A stretch of 64,000 nucleotides of DNA from Christensenellaceae bacterium Phil10 (GCA_001940895.1 MSGY01000006.1:129179-193178); one strand, 5' to 3'. Counted from the first letter of the stretch, positions 8,737 through 18,391 are shown. Program-made: numbers and translations. Notes: generated by a model not told the origin, from the sequence alone.

Positions 8737-9189
8737 ATGAAAAACGGAACGCCGGTCGTATTATGTATAGGAAGCGACAAAATCCCGGGAGACAGTATCG
8801 GCCCTACGGTGGGGGATATTCTGAAATGCAGATTGAACGCAAAATGCTTCGTTTACGGGTGCACCGGAAAATCCGTTAACGGAAAGAATCTCGATTCGTT
8901 CGTAAAAACGGTGAGACACGCCCATCCCGACAGCCCCATTATTGCAGTGGACGCCTGTCTGTCGAACGCGCACGAAAGCGGTCACGTCGAAATAACCGCC
9001 GCGGGAGTTAACCCGAAAAGAGCGCTTACGAAAAGAATAAATCCCGTCGGAGACGTGGGAATATTGGGAATTATAGACAGACCTTCGGACGACCCGTTGT
9101 CCACGTTAATGACCGTACCGTGGGATAACGTTGAAAAAATCAGCAATAAAATCGCGATTGTGATATACAAGACTCTTTTTTGCGATTAA
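8737..9189 (+). CDS. yyaC: YyaC-family putative spore protease
   Basis: The 150-residue protein starts with the IGSDKIPGDSIGPTVG segment characteristic of YyaC (DUF1256), a family related to the germination protease GPR. A second family segment, AVDACLS, follows near residue 70. In Bacillus yyaC lies near the origin, as here. The exact substrate is not established. A GGAGG site lies five bases before the ATG. Its presence points to a sporulating or formerly sporulating lineage. Confidence 0.85.
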   Translation: MKNGTPVVLCIGSDKIPGDSIGPTVGDILKCRLNAKCFVYGCTGKSVNGKNLDSFVKTVRHAHPDSPIIAVDACLSNAHESGHVEITAAGVNPKRALTKRINPVGDVGILGIIDRPSDDPLSTLMTVPWDNVEKISNKIAIVIYKTLFCD

Positions 9190-9220
9190 AAGTCAATCTT
9201 TCGGCCTAATCGTTTTTTAA

Positions 9221-9248
9221 TTGATTTTTAGGAAACTTATGTTATAAT
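9221..9248 (+). promoter_or_regulatory. ftsH promoter
   Basis: TTGATT (9221-9226), 16-bp spacer, TATAAT (9243-9248). The expected start of transcription is near 9255, just before the leader hairpin. Confidence 0.7.
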
Positions 9249-9259
9249 AGTACTAACTT

Positions 9260-9296
9260 CGTGATAAAGTAAATATACAACTATTACTTTATCGCG
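9260..9296 (+). promoter_or_regulatory. Inverted repeat / stem-loop in ftsH leader
   Basis: CGTGATAAAGTAA (9260-9272) and TTACTTTATCGCG (9284-9296) form a 13-bp stem with one G-T pair and an 11-base loop. The stem starts about five bases after the predicted transcript start and ends four bases before the Shine-Dalgarno sequence CGGAGG. No T-run follows, so it is not a terminator. It could be a repressor operator or an RNA element controlling ftsH translation or mRNA stability. Confidence 0.75.
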
Positions 9297-9316
9297 TAAG
9301 CGGAGGCTATTACACA

Positions 9317-11434
9317 GTGAAAAAAAGAACCAGGACATTTATTATACTTCTGATTGTCGTGCTTGCCGTGGTGCTTATAGCAACCCTTCTTTCCGACAAC
9401 GGCTCCAACGAAATCACTTATAGCGAACTTATCGAAAAAATAAACGCCGGAGAGGTTTCGGATATTCAGATAAGCGGCGACTATCTTGTGAAAATCAGAT
9501 TCAAAAACAGCGGTATAGCAGAAAAGTATTTTCCCAATAAATACGACGCGTTCTGTTATATTCCCGACAGAAACGCGCAGCAGATTTACGACGCCATAAG
9601 CAGTAACGAGGAATCTCCCGGCGGAATAGGCTGGACCGCGCCGCGTATTTCTTACGATAATCCCGCAAGGCGTTCGATGTTGTTCAGCCTTGCCTTGCCT
9701 TTCATTTCCATTTTGCTTCTCGGTATCGTGATGTATATCATATATCGTCAGTCCCAGGGGCAGAATCAGCAGGCGATGAATTTCGGCAAAACCAAAGCCC
9801 GCGTTACTCAGACCGTCAAGGTGCGTTTTTCGGACGTTGCGGGCGCCGAAGAGGAAAAAGAGGAATTACAGGAAATCGTGGAGTTTCTGAAAAACCCCAA
9901 AAAATTCCTCGATATAGGAGCGCGCATACCGAAGGGCGTTCTGCTCGTAGGTCCTCCGGGCACGGGCAAGACGTTGTTTGCAAAGGCCGTTGCCGGCGAA
10001 GCGAACGTGCCGTTTTTCAGTATCAGCGGCAGTGATTTCGTCGAAATGTTCGTAGGCGTAGGCGCGTCGCGCGTCAGGGACCTTTTCGACCAGGCGAAAC
10101 ACAACATGCCCTGCATCGTATTTATAGACGAAATCGACGCGGTAGGACGTCAGAGAGGCACGGGACTCGGCGGCGGACACGACGAAAGGGAACAGACTCT
10201 CAATCAGTTGCTCGTTCAGATGGACGGTTTTGAGAAAAACGACGGTATAATCGTAATGGCGGCCACCAACCGCGCCGATATTCTCGACCCCGCTCTTCTT
10301 CGTCCCGGTCGTTTCGACAGACAGATATACGTACAGGTACCCGACGTCCGCGGAAGAGAGGAGATTTTCAAGGTTCACGCCAGAAACAAACCCCTTGCGT
10401 CGGACGTTGACTTCAAGACTCTTGCAAGACTTACATCGGGCTTTACCGGCGCGGATATAGAAAATCTTCTTAACGAAGCGGCGATACTGACCGCGCGCGA
10501 CAACAGAAAAGTCATTACGATGGGAGATATCAACGAGGGTATCAATAAGGTTATCGCAGGTCCTCAGAAGAAGAGCCGTGTAGTCAGCGAAAGAGATAAA
10601 CGCATTACCGCGTATCACGAAAGCGGCCATGCGATAGTCGCAAAACTTCTTCCCAACTGCGACGAGGTAAACGAGGTTTCGATTATTCCTCGCGGAATGG
10701 CGGCCGGTTACACGATTACCCGCCCCGAAAACGACGATAACCACGTAACGCGCGGTAAACTTATGGACGAAATCGCGATGATGCTTGCCGGACGCGTTGC
10801 CGAGGAAATCGTAATAAAGGATATTACTACGGGCGCGAGCAACGATATTCAGCGCGCGAGTTCAATCGCAAGAAAAATGGTTACCGAATGGGGTATGAGT
10901 CCTCTCGGCACCATTTATCTCGGCAATCCCGAACACGAGGTGTTCCTGGGACGCGATTTCAATCAGCAGGGGATGTCGCCCGAAACGGCGGCAAAGGTGG
11001 ACGCCGAAATGAAGAGCATTCTTGACGAATGCTACGAAACGGCAAGAAAAATCATATCCGACCACCGCGAACTTCTCGACAATATGGTAAAAGTGCTGTT
11101 TGCGAAGGAAACCATTTTCCAGCACGAAGTGGATATGTTGCTCGAAGGGAAATCGCCCGAGGAAATAATCCGTCTCAGCAACGAGGAAGAAAAGAAAAAA
11201 TCCGCTTCGAAAGAAAGTGCCGGACCCGTTCCCGCGGCAACCGCAAAAGGCGACGCACAGGCCTCGATAGAGCAGATTAAAAACATTCACGAACAGCTGA
11301 AAGAGAAAATCGAACAAATCGAGAAAAAGACGCCGTCGGAAAACGCCGTCGATAAAAAAACCGACGCGTCCGCAGACGAGTCGCAGGAAAGCAAGGACGA
11401 AGCGCATTCCGCCGAAGACGACAAAAAAGAATAA
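9317..11434 (+). CDS. ftsH: ATP-dependent zinc metalloprotease FtsH
   Basis: This 705-residue membrane AAA+ protease degrades misfolded membrane and regulatory proteins. Two N-terminal transmembrane helices (8-25 and about 122-143) flank an extracytoplasmic domain. The AAA module has Walker A GPPGTGKT (212-219) and Walker [10 protein letters not shown]. The zinc site HESGH is at 434-438. The last 90 residues form a Lys/Glu/Ala-rich tail, longer than in most homologues. The start codon is GTG, supported by CGGAGG. It is monocistronic, with its own promoter and terminator. Confidence 0.97.
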   Translation: MKKRTRTFIILLIVVLAVVLIATLLSDNGSNEITYSELIEKINAGEVSDIQISGDYLVKIRFKNSGIAEKYFPNKYDAFCYIPDRNAQQIYDAISSNEESPGGIGWTAPRISYDNPARRSMLFSLALPFISILLLGIVMYIIYRQSQGQNQQAMNFGKTKARVTQTVKVRFSDVAGAEEEKEELQEIVEFLKNPKKFLDIGARIPKGVLLVGPPGTGKTLFAKAVAGEANVPFFSISGSDFVEMFVGVGASRVRDLFDQAKHNMPCIVFIDEIDAVGRQRGTGLGGGHDEREQTLNQLLVQMDGFEKNDGIIVMAATNRADILDPALLRPGRFDRQIYVQVPDVRGREEIFKVHARNKPLASDVDFKTLARLTSGFTGADIENLLNEAAILTARDNRKVITMGDINEGINKVIAGPQKKSRVVSERDKRITAYHESGHAIVAKLLPNCDEVNEVSIIPRGMAAGYTITRPENDDNHVTRGKLMDEIAMMLAGRVAEEIVIKDITTGASNDIQRASSIARKMVTEWGMSPLGTIYLGNPEHEVFLGRDFNQQGMSPETAAKVDAEMKSILDECYETARKIISDHRELLDNMVKVLFAKETIFQHEVDMLLEGKSPEEIIRLSNEEEKKKSASKESAGPVPAATAKGDAQASIEQIKNIHEQLKEKIEQIEKKTPSENAVDKKTDASADESQESKDEAHSAEDDKKE

Positions 11435-11450
11435 CTTAACGTTAACGAAA

Positions 11451-11479
11451 AATCCGCCCTTTTACGGGCGGATTTTTTT
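11451..11479 (+). terminator. Terminator after ftsH
   Basis: AATCCGCCC and GGGCGGATT pair across a short loop, followed by T7. The A-run on its other side could also serve the convergent oxidoreductase gene. Confidence 0.85.
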
Positions 11480-11495
11480 ATTGCTGTTTTACAGA

Positions 11496-12821
11496 TTATT
11501 TTTTGAACGGTTTTTCATATGCGGCCGACCAATCGTCAAATGCTTTTTCGTCGAACGTTTTCGGCATATTCGAGGCGACGCGGCACTCCTTTTTCATTTT
11601 CGCAAGAAGCCCGGCAAGTTGTAAAAGCAATGGCAGTTTCGCAAATCCCTTAACAGCGGCGACGGCCATTTCCGGTACGGACATTTCCACCATTCTTCCC
11701 GCGCTGGCGTCGATAAGAATTTTTTTCGAAACGACGCCCTTGTTCAAAAGAAAATCGACTTCCCCGTCCCTGCTGTTTAAAAGCCAGTTTTTCATCATAT
11801 CGACGGCGGCGTGTTTACCTCCCGTCTGCTTCATAAATTCAGCCTGATAACGGTAAAGATTTGCGATATCGAAGACGTCGCAGTCGCTGTCCGAAAGGGT
11901 ATCTGCAAGTATTTTCGCCGCCTTCATACCGCTTGCCATACCGCTGCCGAGCATAGGTATCGTCATACAGGCCGAGTCGCCTACGGCGGCGTACCCGTTT
12001 GCTACGAAGCGGGACAAGGGGCGTCTTACGGGGATTTGCAGAAGTTGTCCTCCTTTCATAAGCTCGCGTCCGACGATTGCGTTATCGCGACGGATATCGT
12101 CAAGAGCGTTTCCGTAAACGGCGTCGCTCATATTGCCTACGCGGCCTATAAGAACGTCCGCCTGTTTTTCGTCGTGCGAAAGAATACACCACGATATGCC
12201 CGCTTCGCCGAGGTGTTTGAGATAAGCCTTGTTCGTAAACTCGGGACGAGCCGTACCGTCGGGTCTGTCGAAAAAAGCGCGCCGCACGAAAAAAGTGTCG
12301 GAGGGGGCGACGTTTTTCTGAATTTTCATCGATTCGGGCAAAGACCGTCTTACCGCGGAATTTACACCGCCGCAGTCTGCCACCAGACCGGCGCTTACGA
12401 AATCTCCCGATTCGAGTTCTACTCCGATAATGCGGTTGTCCTTGGCAACCGCCCGTCTGACTTTCGTCGAATATCTGACGACAGCGCCGGCGTTTTCGGC
12501 AAGGGTCAGGAGCCAGTCGTTGAACGGGCGACGGTAAATCGACAAATCCAGTTTATCGGCGGGAATTTCGACGAATACGTTTTTTTCTTTTTTCGGAGCG
12601 ATAAAAGTCCAGCAGCGTTTTCTCGTATAAAGATTTTCGGGCGGAAACGGCAGCCCCGCGTCTTCAAACGCCGATTCTTCCATATCGTCGGTCCAGTCGT
12701 AGGAGACTTCGGATTTTTCTTTTGCTTCGTAAACGGTAACTTCAAACCCGCGTTTGCTCGCGAGATATGCGAAAGCGAGACCCGTCTGATTTGCTCCGAC
12801 AACAATAATTTTCTTACTCAT
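11496..12821 (-). CDS. FAD-dependent oxidoreductase, geranylgeranyl-reductase-like
   Basis: The 441-residue protein begins with a dinucleotide-binding fold, MSKKIIVVGANQTGLAFAYLA; the usual GxGxxG is modified to GANQTG. The later segment GYAAVGDSACMTIPMLGSG is the second FAD-binding signature (GD motif) of the PHBH/geranylgeranyl reductase superfamily. The protein therefore probably binds FAD and oxidises or reduces a hydrophobic or aromatic substrate that cannot be named. AAAGGGAG precedes the ATG. The XRE-cupin regulator upstream on the same strand may control it, but a 187-bp gap separates them. Confidence 0.75.
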   Translation of the reverse strand: MSKKIIVVGANQTGLAFAYLASKRGFEVTVYEAKEKSEVSYDWTDDMEESAFEDAGLPFPPENLYTRKRCWTFIAPKKEKNVFVEIPADKLDLSIYRRPFNDWLLTLAENAGAVVRYSTKVRRAVAKDNRIIGVELESGDFVSAGLVADCGGVNSAVRRSLPESMKIQKNVAPSDTFFVRRAFFDRPDGTARPEFTNKAYLKHLGEAGISWCILSHDEKQADVLIGRVGNMSDAVYGNALDDIRRDNAIVGRELMKGGQLLQIPVRRPLSRFVANGYAAVGDSACMTIPMLGSGMASGMKAAKILADTLSDSDCDVFDIANLYRYQAEFMKQTGGKHAAVDMMKNWLLNSRDGEVDFLLNKGVVSKKILIDASAGRMVEMSVPEMAVAAVKGFAKLPLLLQLAGLLAKMKKECRVASNMPKTFDEKAFDDWSAAYEKPFKK

Positions 12822-13008
12822 ATTATCTCCCTTTTTTTGTTTAAAAACAAAGTTTATCGTTTGTTTTTTATATATAAACTTGAATTATGTCACTTTATTG
12901 TATTTAGAATTTTTCTTCGTTTGCGTCCGTTATAACGATAAAGCCTTGTTCACCGGTATATCCGACAAAGCAAGGCTCGCAAAAATTTACGACTTACGGA
13001 ATCTTTAT

Positions 13009-13572
13009 TCAGTTGCTCATAACAACGGCAAGGAAGACGCATTTCGCGCCGCCCGTCGCAATCATTCCGTGGGGTTTGCCGCTGTCGTAATACAGACAGT
13101 CGCCCGCGTGCAGGATTTCGATATTGCCGTCGATATTGCATTTCAGGCTGCCTTCGAGAATAAAATCCATTTCCTGACCGTCGTGACTGCTCAGTTTTAT
13201 TTCGCGGTTCTGTTCCTCTTCGGAAAAAGGCGCGGTGACTACGAACGGCTCGGCAATTCTGTTTTTGATATACTGCGCGACGTGCAGATACTCGAAGCCT
13301 TCGCGGCGTTTCAGTTTCATACCGTGTCCCGCGCGGACGATGGAATAGGCGTTAAGATTGGGGGTTTTTCCGACGACGAGTTCGGTTATGTCGATATCGA
13401 GTCGCTTTGCGCAGTTATAGAGCAAAGTAAAGGTAAAATCGCGGTTACCCGCCTCGTAATCGAGATATTCGTCGACGCTTATTCCGGCGCAAGCCGCCAT
13501 TTCCGCGGGGGAAATATCTTCCATTTCGCGGATTCCTTTCAGTCTTTCGGCAATTTCTTGTATTTCAGTCAT
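13009..13572 (-). CDS. XRE-family regulator with C-terminal cupin domain
   Basis: The 187-residue protein has an N-terminal helix-turn-helix (about 5-65: ISPAEMAACAGISVDEYLDYEAG) and a C-terminal cupin (about 110-187: DGQEMDFILEGSLKCNI, then DCLYYDSGKPHGM). This is the architecture of small-molecule-responsive XRE/cupin regulators. Their ligands are often amino acids, amines or organic acids. The ligand here is unknown. AGAGGT supports the start. The oxidoreductase downstream on the same strand is a possible target. Confidence 0.85.
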   Translation of the reverse strand: MTEIQEIAERLKGIREMEDISPAEMAACAGISVDEYLDYEAGNRDFTFTLLYNCAKRLDIDITELVVGKTPNLNAYSIVRAGHGMKLKRREGFEYLHVAQYIKNRIAEPFVVTAPFSEEEQNREIKLSSHDGQEMDFILEGSLKCNIDGNIEILHAGDCLYYDSGKPHGMIATGGAKCVFLAVVMSN

Positions 13573-13630
13573 ATTCGTACCTCTTTTCTATTGTAAGATA
13601 AAAGAGCGGTCCTGTCAAACGCTAAATGCG

Positions 13631-13813
13631 TCAGGTTGCGGTTGCGGAATTGCCGCAGCGCGAAAACAGACCGCCGCAACCGTTGTCGTCGCATACGAGT
13701 ACGGCAAGCGTTGTGGCAAGAAGAACGGCAAGTTCGGTGCCTTCTATTTCGCCGTCGCGTCCGAAAAGAAGCATAATAATGAAAATATATAAAAGCCAAC
13801 TGTCGTCAAACAT
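13631..13813 (-). CDS. Small membrane protein of unknown function
   Basis: This 60-residue ORF has a hydrophobic N-terminal helix (about 5-18), a short charged turn, a second hydrophobic stretch (27-40) and a Cys/Gly-containing tail. A GAGGTG site seven bases before the ATG makes translation plausible. I recognise no family. It lies 58 bp upstream of the XRE-cupin gene on the same strand. Confidence 0.5.
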   Translation of the reverse strand: MFDDSWLLYIFIIMLLFGRDGEIEGTELAVLLATTLAVLVCDDNGCGGLFSRCGNSATAT

Positions 13814-13923
13814 AAATACACCTCGGCAAATCTCTTAAAAATACAATATGCGACAATAAAGAGCAAATTAACAAAAACGCTTATATTTTTTTTGAAGTAT
13901 AATGGGGACAAGGAAGGTGAAAG

Positions 13924-14256
13924 ATGCCGATTTTAGACGTGAAGACTCAGACCAAAGTCAAATACTACGTGCCGGGCAACGACGTGCTTACCGAATTGTC
14001 CGATTTGTTTTCCGTGCTGTCGGACAGCACGAGAATAAAGATTCTGTCCGCCGTGTGCATAAGCGAAATGTGCGTGTCGGACCTATCGGAAATCCTCGAC
14101 ATAAACCAGACCACCGTTTCGCATCAGCTGAAAATCCTGCGCTCGACGGGAATCGTTAACGCCAGAAGGGACGGCAAGACGATTTACTATTCTCTCGCCA
14201 ACCGGATTATACCCGAAATAATGCGATTCGGTACGCTTTATCTCGGATACTATTGA
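13924..14256 (+). CDS. ArsR-family transcriptional regulator
   Basis: The 110-residue protein is a small winged-helix regulator. Residues about 22-95 show the ArsR pattern: FSVLSDSTRIKIL, then SEMCVSDLSEIL, then the recognition helix QTTVSHQLKILRSTGIV and the wing ARRDGKTIYY. Only one Cys remains near the metal-site helix, where CadC/SmtB-type sensors have ELCVCD. Metal sensing is therefore doubtful and the signal unknown. GGAAGG lies upstream of the ATG. No partner gene is adjacent; HU follows with its own promoter. Confidence 0.88.
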   Translation: MPILDVKTQTKVKYYVPGNDVLTELSDLFSVLSDSTRIKILSAVCISEMCVSDLSEILDINQTTVSHQLKILRSTGIVNARRDGKTIYYSLANRIIPEIMRFGTLYLGYY

Positions 14257-14257
14257 C

Positions 14258-14288
14258 GGGGCTTAAATACGCCCGAGGGCTTTTTTTT
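14258..14288 (+). terminator. Probable terminator after the ArsR gene
   Basis: GCCC-GA-GGGC or the larger GGGGC/GCCC pairing is followed by T8. The stem is short, so strength is uncertain. Confidence 0.5.
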
Positions 14289-14297
14289 GCTTTTTTA

Positions 14298-14327
14298 TTG
14301 ACACGGCGCTTTTTTTTCGGTTATAAT
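14298..14327 (+). promoter_or_regulatory. HU gene promoter
   Basis: TTGACA (14298-14303), 18-bp spacer, TATAAT (14322-14327), both hexamers perfect. This fits a highly expressed nucleoid protein. Confidence 0.85.
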
Positions 14328-14362
14328 CAACGTATGGCATATCGCCAATAACGGAGGATTAT

Positions 14363-14635
14363 ATGAATAAAAACGAATTTGTCGGCGCAGTCGCCGCGAA
14401 AGCAAACATCTCACAAGCCGCCGCTAAAGAAGCAATCGACGCAGTTCTTCAGGTAATTGCGGAAGCATTGAAAGACAACAACGATGTCGCACTCGTAGGT
14501 TTCGGTACGTTTAAGGCAAAAGAGAATGCCGCAAGAAAGGGCGTCAACCCCGCTACCGGCGCAGTCATCGATATCCCCGCCAAAAAGACCGTGGCGTTCA
14601 AGGCGGGCAAAACTCTTCTTGAAGAAATCAAATAA
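14363..14635 (+). CDS. hup: HU-family DNA-binding protein
   Basis: The 90-residue nucleoid protein has the full HU pattern: MNKNEFVGAVAAKANIS, then VGFGTFKAKENAARKGVNP with the beta-arm signature, and the arm tip NPATG at 62-66. It bends and compacts DNA as a dimer. GGAGG supports the start. It is monocistronic between a consensus promoter and a perfect 10-bp hairpin terminator. Confidence 0.96.
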   Translation: MNKNEFVGAVAAKANISQAAAKEAIDAVLQVIAEALKDNNDVALVGFGTFKAKENAARKGVNPATGAVIDIPAKKTVAFKAGKTLLEEIK

Positions 14636-14649
14636 TCTTCAAAAACGGG

Positions 14650-14680
14650 ATACCACCGCGTTTGCGGTGGTATTTTTTTG
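14650..14680 (+). terminator. Terminator after HU gene
   Basis: ATACCACCGC and GCGGTGGTAT form a perfect 10-bp stem with a GTTT loop, followed by T7. Confidence 0.92.
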
Positions 14681-14730
14681 CTCTTTTTACATCGAAATTC
14701 CTGTCGAAACGATAAAATTTCCGAAAACTG

Positions 14731-14759
14731 TTGACGAAACGGGTCGGTTTTTATAAAAT
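14731..14759 (+). promoter_or_regulatory. Promoter of the surface-protein pair
   Basis: TTGACG (14731-14736), 17-bp spacer, TAAAAT (14754-14759). Its position argues that translation starts downstream, at the TTG at 14788. Confidence 0.65.
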
Positions 14760-14787
14760 TAAGGAAAAAGATAAGGGAAGGAATATT

Positions 14788-16311
14788 TTGAAAAGGGCCG
14801 AAGGCGCGCGTTACGCCTTAATTTTGCTGGCGCTCGGCATTTTGCTTTTTGCCGCATGCGACAGAATTCAGAGCACAGAATTTTATACCGTAAGCGGATA
14901 CGTAGAAACGGACGCGGGATACGATGATATCTTGGTTTACGTCAACGACGTCGAAAGCGACTTTAAAATCGCCGCCGACGGTTCGTTTTCTTTCGGCAAT
15001 CTGAAACCGGGCGACGTCGTATCTTTCCGGCTGAAAGGATACGAATTCAATTCCTACACCGTTTACCGCTCGTCGGTCGACGGCGTTCAGATTTGCGGCA
15101 CGCGCAAAAAGATTTTTATAAATATCAGATACGACAAGGAAAAGGGCCGCGTTTCGGGCGGCGGACAATACGAATACGGAGACGAGGTCGTCCTGTCTTT
15201 TTATCCCGGGGAGGGTTGCGAATACAAAGGCCTGTACGAGGACGGCGTTCTCGTAAGCGACGGTGAAACGGAAGTATTCACGGCGGAATCTTCAAAAGAA
15301 TATACGGCGGAATTTGCGCCGAAAACGCACGAAGTGAGAATTGTCGACGGAAGATATCCTTTATCGGAGGGCGAAATCATAAAAGCGACGCACGGGGAAA
15401 GGATAAACCTCCGCGCGGACGACGACGAAAACTTCGTTTTTGCATACTGGAAAATCAACGGCGAAAAAACACCCGGAAACGATATCTGTTTTATCGTAAA
15501 CGACGACGCGGTTATCGAAAAAGTTTTTCTGAAAAGACTCGAAAAGCCGACGATAGTAAAATACGGAAACGAAATCCGCGTTTCTCTTCCCGAAGGAGCC
15601 GAAGAGTACGACGTCATTATAGACGGTAACGCCGGCGGTTTCTACTTGTGCGAAGAGGAAGGAGAGGTTTCGCTCGACCTTAAAAAATCGTCGGTAACCA
15701 GCGGAAGGCACGAAATAGCGGTTGTCGTAAGGGGGAAGGATTCGGGAGAAAACGTCGGAACGCTCGCGTTCGATTACGAAAGACCGCCCGACGCGCCTAA
15801 ACGCGCAGGTATGCTCGTAGGGGAAACCGAAATCTTTTTCGTTTTTTCCGCCGTGCCCGCCGCAAAATCTTACGACGTCGAAATCAACGGCGAAAGAAAA
15901 AGCCTCTCGGACTTCAAATACGTTGTGACGGCCGAAGAAATATCCGTTCGCGTGGATTGCGTTTTCGACTTGCCCGGCAACTATCGTTTCCGCGCGTTCG
16001 CCAAAGGAGACGGCACGGAGAGCGACCCGAGCGACGCGGCGTATTACGAATACTTCGGACAAATCGACGCCCCGGGGGTTAAAGCCGAGGGCTATACTCT
16101 GATTCTGACGCATCCCCTTGCCGACGCCCAATTACGCGTGGAGATTAACGGCGTTACGGTTTACGAAGGAAAGAGCGGAAGAGTCGACCTGAAAAAGTAT
16201 ATTACCGAAGAGGAGGCGGAAATCAGGGTTATCGCAAGCGCTGACGGCATGAAATCCGCACAAACGACGGTAAGAATAAAATTTACGGACAAAGGGGAAG
16301 AAAACCAATGA
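14788..16311 (+). CDS. Putative lipoprotein with carboxypeptidase-regulatory-like and beta-sandwich repeats
   Basis: Reading from the TTG at 14788 (preceded by AAGGGAAGGA, after the promoter) gives a 507-residue protein. It has a signal peptide ending LFAAC, an acceptable but imperfect lipobox. A region near 30-90 (VSGYVETD, then DGSFSFGNLKPGD) resembles carboxypeptidase-regulatory/CNA-B-like folds. Two short repeats ending YKG or YTAEF (about 105-170) resemble bacterial surface B-repeats. The rest looks like beta-sandwich modules. It overlaps the next gene by four bases (ATGA), and the two probably act together at the cell surface. The function is unknown. Confidence 0.65.
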   Translation: MKRAEGARYALILLALGILLFAACDRIQSTEFYTVSGYVETDAGYDDILVYVNDVESDFKIAADGSFSFGNLKPGDVVSFRLKGYEFNSYTVYRSSVDGVQICGTRKKIFINIRYDKEKGRVSGGGQYEYGDEVVLSFYPGEGCEYKGLYEDGVLVSDGETEVFTAESSKEYTAEFAPKTHEVRIVDGRYPLSEGEIIKATHGERINLRADDDENFVFAYWKINGEKTPGNDICFIVNDDAVIEKVFLKRLEKPTIVKYGNEIRVSLPEGAEEYDVIIDGNAGGFYLCEEEGEVSLDLKKSSVTSGRHEIAVVVRGKDSGENVGTLAFDYERPPDAPKRAGMLVGETEIFFVFSAVPAAKSYDVEINGERKSLSDFKYVVTAEEISVRVDCVFDLPGNYRFRAFAKGDGTESDPSDAAYYEYFGQIDAPGVKAEGYTLILTHPLADAQLRVEINGVTVYEGKSGRVDLKKYITEEEAEIRVIASADGMKSAQTTVRIKFTDKGEENQ

Positions 16312-18323
16312 AAAAGACAGCGATAATATTTCTGATTGCGGCAGCGGCCGTTTTCGCGTTAACGTGTTTTCCTTGCGAAGCGTCCTATGCGGCGGAAGGG
16401 AAAGTTTTGCCTCCCGAAAACGTTAGTCTGGTTTGCGACGGGACCGACTATTACGTTATCTGGGAAGCGGGATATAACGAGGGATTCGTCATAACGATAA
16501 ACGGCGCGAACGAAACACTTCCGAAAGACTGCGACAGATATCTTCTGCCTGACTGCGCCGCGGGAAAAACGTATGCGGTAAAAATTAAAACCGTTGCGCC
16601 CGACGGAAGGGAGGATTCGGATTTTTCCGAAGAAAAAATCTTTGTGATACCGCTTAAACTTTCGTCACCCGAAAACATTGCCGTATCCGACGAAAAGATT
16701 CTGACGTTCGACGCGGTAAACGGCGCGCTGTCGTACAAGGTAGTTATAAACGGGGTAAAGATTGCCGACGGAACAACGGAAACGAGTATCGACCTCGCTC
16801 CGTTCCTGAAAAGTTCGGGCGGATATCTTATAAAAGTTATGGCGCAAGGCGATAACGAACACGTTCTGGACGGTAAGTTTTCGTCGCTTTATTATGAAAA
16901 CGAACCCGAGCTGACTTCTCCCGCGAATTTGTCCGTATGCGAAATCGACGGCGAGGTAATCGTCAGTTGGGACAGCGTGCCCTATGCGACGGGTTATGAA
17001 ATAACCGTAAACGGAAATACGCAAAAAACCGAGCTTAATCAGGCAGATATTACAGATAAAGTGCTTGTTGCCGATGATTATAACATAAAAGTATGCGCGG
17101 TTTCGGACGCGGGATTTAAATCGTCGGGATATTCCGAAATCACTTATTCCAAAAGAGTCGAGCTGTCGGCGCCTCTTCTTCTGGCGTCGGAAACCGGAAA
17201 CAGAATTACGTGGGAAAAAGAAGAGGGCGCTTCCCTTTATGCGGTAACGCTCACGTTTATGGGTAAGATTATTGACGAGAGGGCGGAATACTCCGACACG
17301 TTTTACGACCTTACGGACGCGCTGACGGAAAACGGCGCGGGCGAATACGTACTGAGCGTGGCTGCGCTGTCCAACGGCAATTACGACTACTCGGACACGG
17401 CTTATTATACGCATAAAGAGTTTTGTAAACTCGCGGCGCCCGAAATTACTTTAAGCGGAACGACCGTAAGCTGGAACGCTGTGGAAAACGCGGCGGATTA
17501 TAAAATATGCGTTGACGGCAGGGTTGTCGAAAGCAATTTAGGCGCCACGTCTTTTGATTTTTCCGATTATATTGCGGAATCCAAAACATATCTTATTTCG
17601 GTATCCTGCAATGCAAACGGCTGGTATCTCGCGTCCGACGCGGCCGAAACCGAATACAAAAACACCGTTAAACTCGGAACGCCCGACCTGACGGCCGATA
17701 ACGCCGTCGTTTCGTGGACGGAAGTGCTCGGGGCGACTTCTTACGACGTAACGGTAGACGGGAAGTTTTACGTAAACACGGCGGAAACCTCTCTTAATCT
17801 CGGCGAAGCGCTGACAGGAGGAAAAGATTACGTTATCGGCGTGCGGGCGAAGGCCGACGGATACGAAACGGGCGATGAAAAAACTATCGTCGTGAGAATT
17901 GAAAACAACGCGGTCGATACGCTTAAGTATTCCACCGCCCTTCTGGGAAACGAGGATAAACATGCGGCTATAATATACGTCGACGGCGCAAAAACCGGTT
18001 ATAAATTCGACTCCGACGGATATCTCGTTCTTCCTTCGGACGTGAAAACGATTATTATTGTTTTGTCATCCGAATATATGGCGGAAAAAGTCGCAAACGC
18101 AAATGAAACGGGCGGCGTCGTGGAATTATACGCCGAGATAAATCTCGAAGAATCCACCTATAACGCAAACAGCGACAGTTTCGAACTGAAGCTGATACTC
18201 TGCGAATTCGTGTCGTGGGAAATCGTTGCCGACGACGGGGCGGACGAAGCGGATTTCATAACGGTTGACGGAATAAATTACTATTATCACAAAAAAACGG
18301 GAGGCTACATGCCTTTCTTATGA
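16308..18323 (+). CDS. Secreted protein with about six fibronectin-like repeats
   Basis: The 671-residue protein starts with a signal peptide (1-29, cleavage likely after SYAA). It then carries repeated modules of about 80-90 residues. Each has a W or F followed by a GAxxYxVxINGxx strand pattern (for example near 128, 213, 300, 383 and 460), typical of fibronectin type III-like folds. The last 145 residues differ and end in YYHKKTGGYMPFL. No LPXTG motif or C-terminal anchor is visible. It is cotranscribed and translationally coupled with the upstream lipoprotein. An adhesin or carbohydrate-binding role is possible but not shown. Confidence 0.65.
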   Translation: MKKTAIIFLIAAAAVFALTCFPCEASYAAEGKVLPPENVSLVCDGTDYYVIWEAGYNEGFVITINGANETLPKDCDRYLLPDCAAGKTYAVKIKTVAPDGREDSDFSEEKIFVIPLKLSSPENIAVSDEKILTFDAVNGALSYKVVINGVKIADGTTETSIDLAPFLKSSGGYLIKVMAQGDNEHVLDGKFSSLYYENEPELTSPANLSVCEIDGEVIVSWDSVPYATGYEITVNGNTQKTELNQADITDKVLVADDYNIKVCAVSDAGFKSSGYSEITYSKRVELSAPLLLASETGNRITWEKEEGASLYAVTLTFMGKIIDERAEYSDTFYDLTDALTENGAGEYVLSVAALSNGNYDYSDTAYYTHKEFCKLAAPEITLSGTTVSWNAVENAADYKICVDGRVVESNLGATSFDFSDYIAESKTYLISVSCNANGWYLASDAAETEYKNTVKLGTPDLTADNAVVSWTEVLGATSYDVTVDGKFYVNTAETSLNLGEALTGGKDYVIGVRAKADGYETGDEKTIVVRIENNAVDTLKYSTALLGNEDKHAAIIYVDGAKTGYKFDSDGYLVLPSDVKTIIIVLSSEYMAEKVANANETGGVVELYAEINLEESTYNANSDSFELKLILCEFVSWEIVADDGADEADFITVDGINYYYHKKTGGYMPFL

Positions 18324-18332
18324 AGAAAAGCA

Positions 18333-18361
18333 TTGTATTTTGGCCGATATACTGATATAAT
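18333..18361 (+). promoter_or_regulatory. Promoter of MBL hydrolase gene
   Basis: TTGTAT (18333-18338), 17-bp spacer, TATAAT (18356-18361), 31 bp before the start codon. Confidence 0.6.
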
Positions 18362-18391
18362 TTATCATAAGCAAAAGGAAGAGGAGCAATT

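Noticed and set aside
12940..12976. AGCCTTG / CAAGGCT hairpin downstream of the XRE-cupin gene
   Set aside because: The loop is long (over 20 bases) and no clear T-run follows leftward, so I did not list it as a terminator.
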